Source: Bacteroidales bacterium
Lineage (GTDB): Bacteria > Bacteroidota > Bacteroidia > Bacteroidales > UBA932
Length of the DNA: 64,000 nucleotides
Assembly: GCA_017534745.1 (NCBI GenBank)
Contig: JAFXVX010000014.1
Span: 62,001-126,000, forward strand
Direction of reading: 5' to 3'
Part shown: one piece after another, positions 62,661-64,000 of the stretch
Position numbering within the stretch: the stretch's first letter is position 1
Layout of the letters: each line of letters opens with the position of its first letter
The notes under the pieces: generated by a model
Seen by the model: only the letters and a program-made list of their open reading frames with translations
Databases searched by the model: none
Told to the model about the DNA's origin: nothing
Program-made: the position numbers and the translations under genes

Positions 62661-64000
62661 CTGAGCACTATTTTAACCATTGATCCTCTTGAGGCAGCCG
62701 TCCCGGGAGCGGGGTCCTGGGAGACGACGTGTCCGTTGCCTTCGTAGGTGCATTTGTATCCGGCGTTCTCCGCCATGAAGACGGCGTCTTTCAGGCCGAG
62801 CCCCTTAAGGGAGGGCACTCCCTTGAGGGAGTCCGGCGCCGGCGCCGCCATCACGGGCACCTGGCCGGTCTTTGCCACCTCGTCGCTCCAGTCGCGGCTC
62901 ATCGCATAGACGTTGTCCACGATTTCCTTCACGGCGAGAGCCGGGGAGGTGCCTCCGTAATAGCTGGTGTTCGACAGGTAGGAGTAGATGGTGACAAGGA
63001 TGGTAAATTGAGGGTCGTCGGCAGGGAAATAACCGGCGAACGTACCTTGGTTTTTCTTTCTGCCCGCGGCGTCGTGGTAGGCGTCGCCTTTGACGGGCTT
63101 TTCGCTTGCGGAAAGGGCGACCTGCGCGGTGCCGGTCTTGCCGGCAACGGGGAGTTTCGCGCTCTTGAGCCGTTTCGCGGTGCCTTCCTCGGTCACGGCG
63201 AGAAGAGCACGCCTGAGGGTGTCGGCCGTGGCCTCGGTGCAGATTGTGCCGAGGTCGGACGGGCCGTGTTTTTCGATGACCTTACCGCTACGTTCAAAGG
63301 ACTCGATAAGGTAGGGCTTCATCATTTTGCCCCGGTTGGCGAGGGCGTTGTAGAACGCTGCGACGTGGAGCGGGGTCACGGCGATGCCGTAGCCGTAGGC
63401 CACGGTCCCGAGAGTAGTCTTGCTCCAGTATTTTGATCCGGGAGGGGTCACCTGCGGCGTCCCTAGGCCGGGGATATCGAAGTCAAACCTTCCGGTGAAC
63501 TGGTATTTGTCCAGGTGGTCGAAATATTTCTTCGGATTGTCACCGTAGTTTCTGGTTACGAGGTAAGTGAACACATAGTTGGAAGAGATCTCGAAACCGT
63601 GACGGACAGTGATGTGCCTCCTTCCGGTGTTCCTTTCGTAGTCTCGGATGTGGTCGTCCACGTTGTATCCTCCCTTCACGACACCGCCGTTGGTAGGGAT
63701 GCTGTCGGAGAGGTTCTTGACGTAGCCGTCCTCCACGAGCGATGTGAGGGCGACGGTCTTGAACACGGAACCCTGCTCGCCGACCTGCCCGAGGGCGAGG
63801 TTGTATCTCTCTTCCAGCGGGCTGCCGGATGTGGTGTCCCTCTGGAGATTGACCATGGCGCGGACAGCGCCGGTCTTGACGTCGAGGATGATGGCGCAGG
63901 CGGCGCCGATCTTCGGGTCATCCTCGATCTGGCGGCGTATCGCCTTGTCTGCGATGTCCTGGAGGTCCACGTCGATGGTGGTGCGGATGTCCATGCCGTC
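62657..64000 (-). CDS. ftsI: Class B penicillin-binding protein / PBP3 (FtsI) with PASTA domain, 5' part outside window
   Basis: The frame is open to the right edge, so the N-terminal part (membrane anchor, pedestal) is missing. The transpeptidase domain is complete: GEQGSVFKTVAL (Ser-x-x-Lys), EISSNYVF (Ser-x-Asn) and VAGKTGTAQVA (Lys-Thr-Gly). A C-terminal PASTA module follows (VPSLKGLGLKDAVFMAENAG, VVSQDPAPGTAASRGSMVKI). It crosslinks septal peptidoglycan with FtsW. The ATGA overlap with murE and the gene order identify it as the division PBP. Confidence 0.93.

Overview
The window is a chromosomal segment of a member of the Bacteroidota, probably an uncultured gut or rumen Bacteroidales. 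The evidence is a SusC/SusD pair, many short-signal lipoproteins, BACON and GLUG-type surface domains, a Porin_10-like protein, a Bacteroidales-type mur/fts order, and promoters of the TTTG-N19-TAnnTTTG type. Genus cannot be told from the sequence. Coding density is high, spacing is tight and many stops and starts overlap.

Region 1 (1-12855, + strand) starts with the end of one surface protein. A 44-residue peptide gene and a 1563-residue lipoprotein (fibronectin III, repeated GDVILAEDF domains, GLUG repeats) follow. Next is a carbohydrate-degrading run: GH28-like, heparinase II/III-like lyase, VOC-fold lipoprotein, GH39-like and GH3. Region 2 (12842-17692, - strand) is a three-gene operon: an AspT/YidE-type permease, an M49-like lipoprotein that has lost its zinc motif, and a beta-helix lipoprotein.

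Region 3 (about 17789-23294) looks like a mobile island. The 3' end of a tRNA-Arg gene plus its terminator is repeated 5.5 kb away, and no integrase is visible. Inside lie three paralogous DUF6266-like proteins, one further hypothetical protein, and a GC-rich stretch of about 1.1 kb with no credible reading frame. That stretch has its own promoter, a perfect 20-bp 5' hairpin, many perfect long stems and a terminator, so it is the best candidate for an undescribed large structured RNA.

Region 4 (23394-28108) is housekeeping: rplS, grpE-dnaJ, glpT and an alpha/beta hydrolase lipoprotein. Region 5 (28158-45863, + strand) is a SusC/SusD locus flanked by two calcineurin-like phosphoesterases, the second fused to a GDPD domain. 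It also holds three large lipoproteins that share a C-terminal domain, and two more short peptide genes. With glpT nearby this suggests scavenging of phosphorylated substrates rather than a plain glycan (inference).

Region 6 (45860-64000, - strand) carries a MltF-like transglycosylase, a Porin_10-like protein and gltX, then the division and cell wall cluster, in transcription order ftsI (cut by the window edge), murE, mraY, murD, ftsW, a murG-murC fusion, ftsQ, ftsA, ftsZ.
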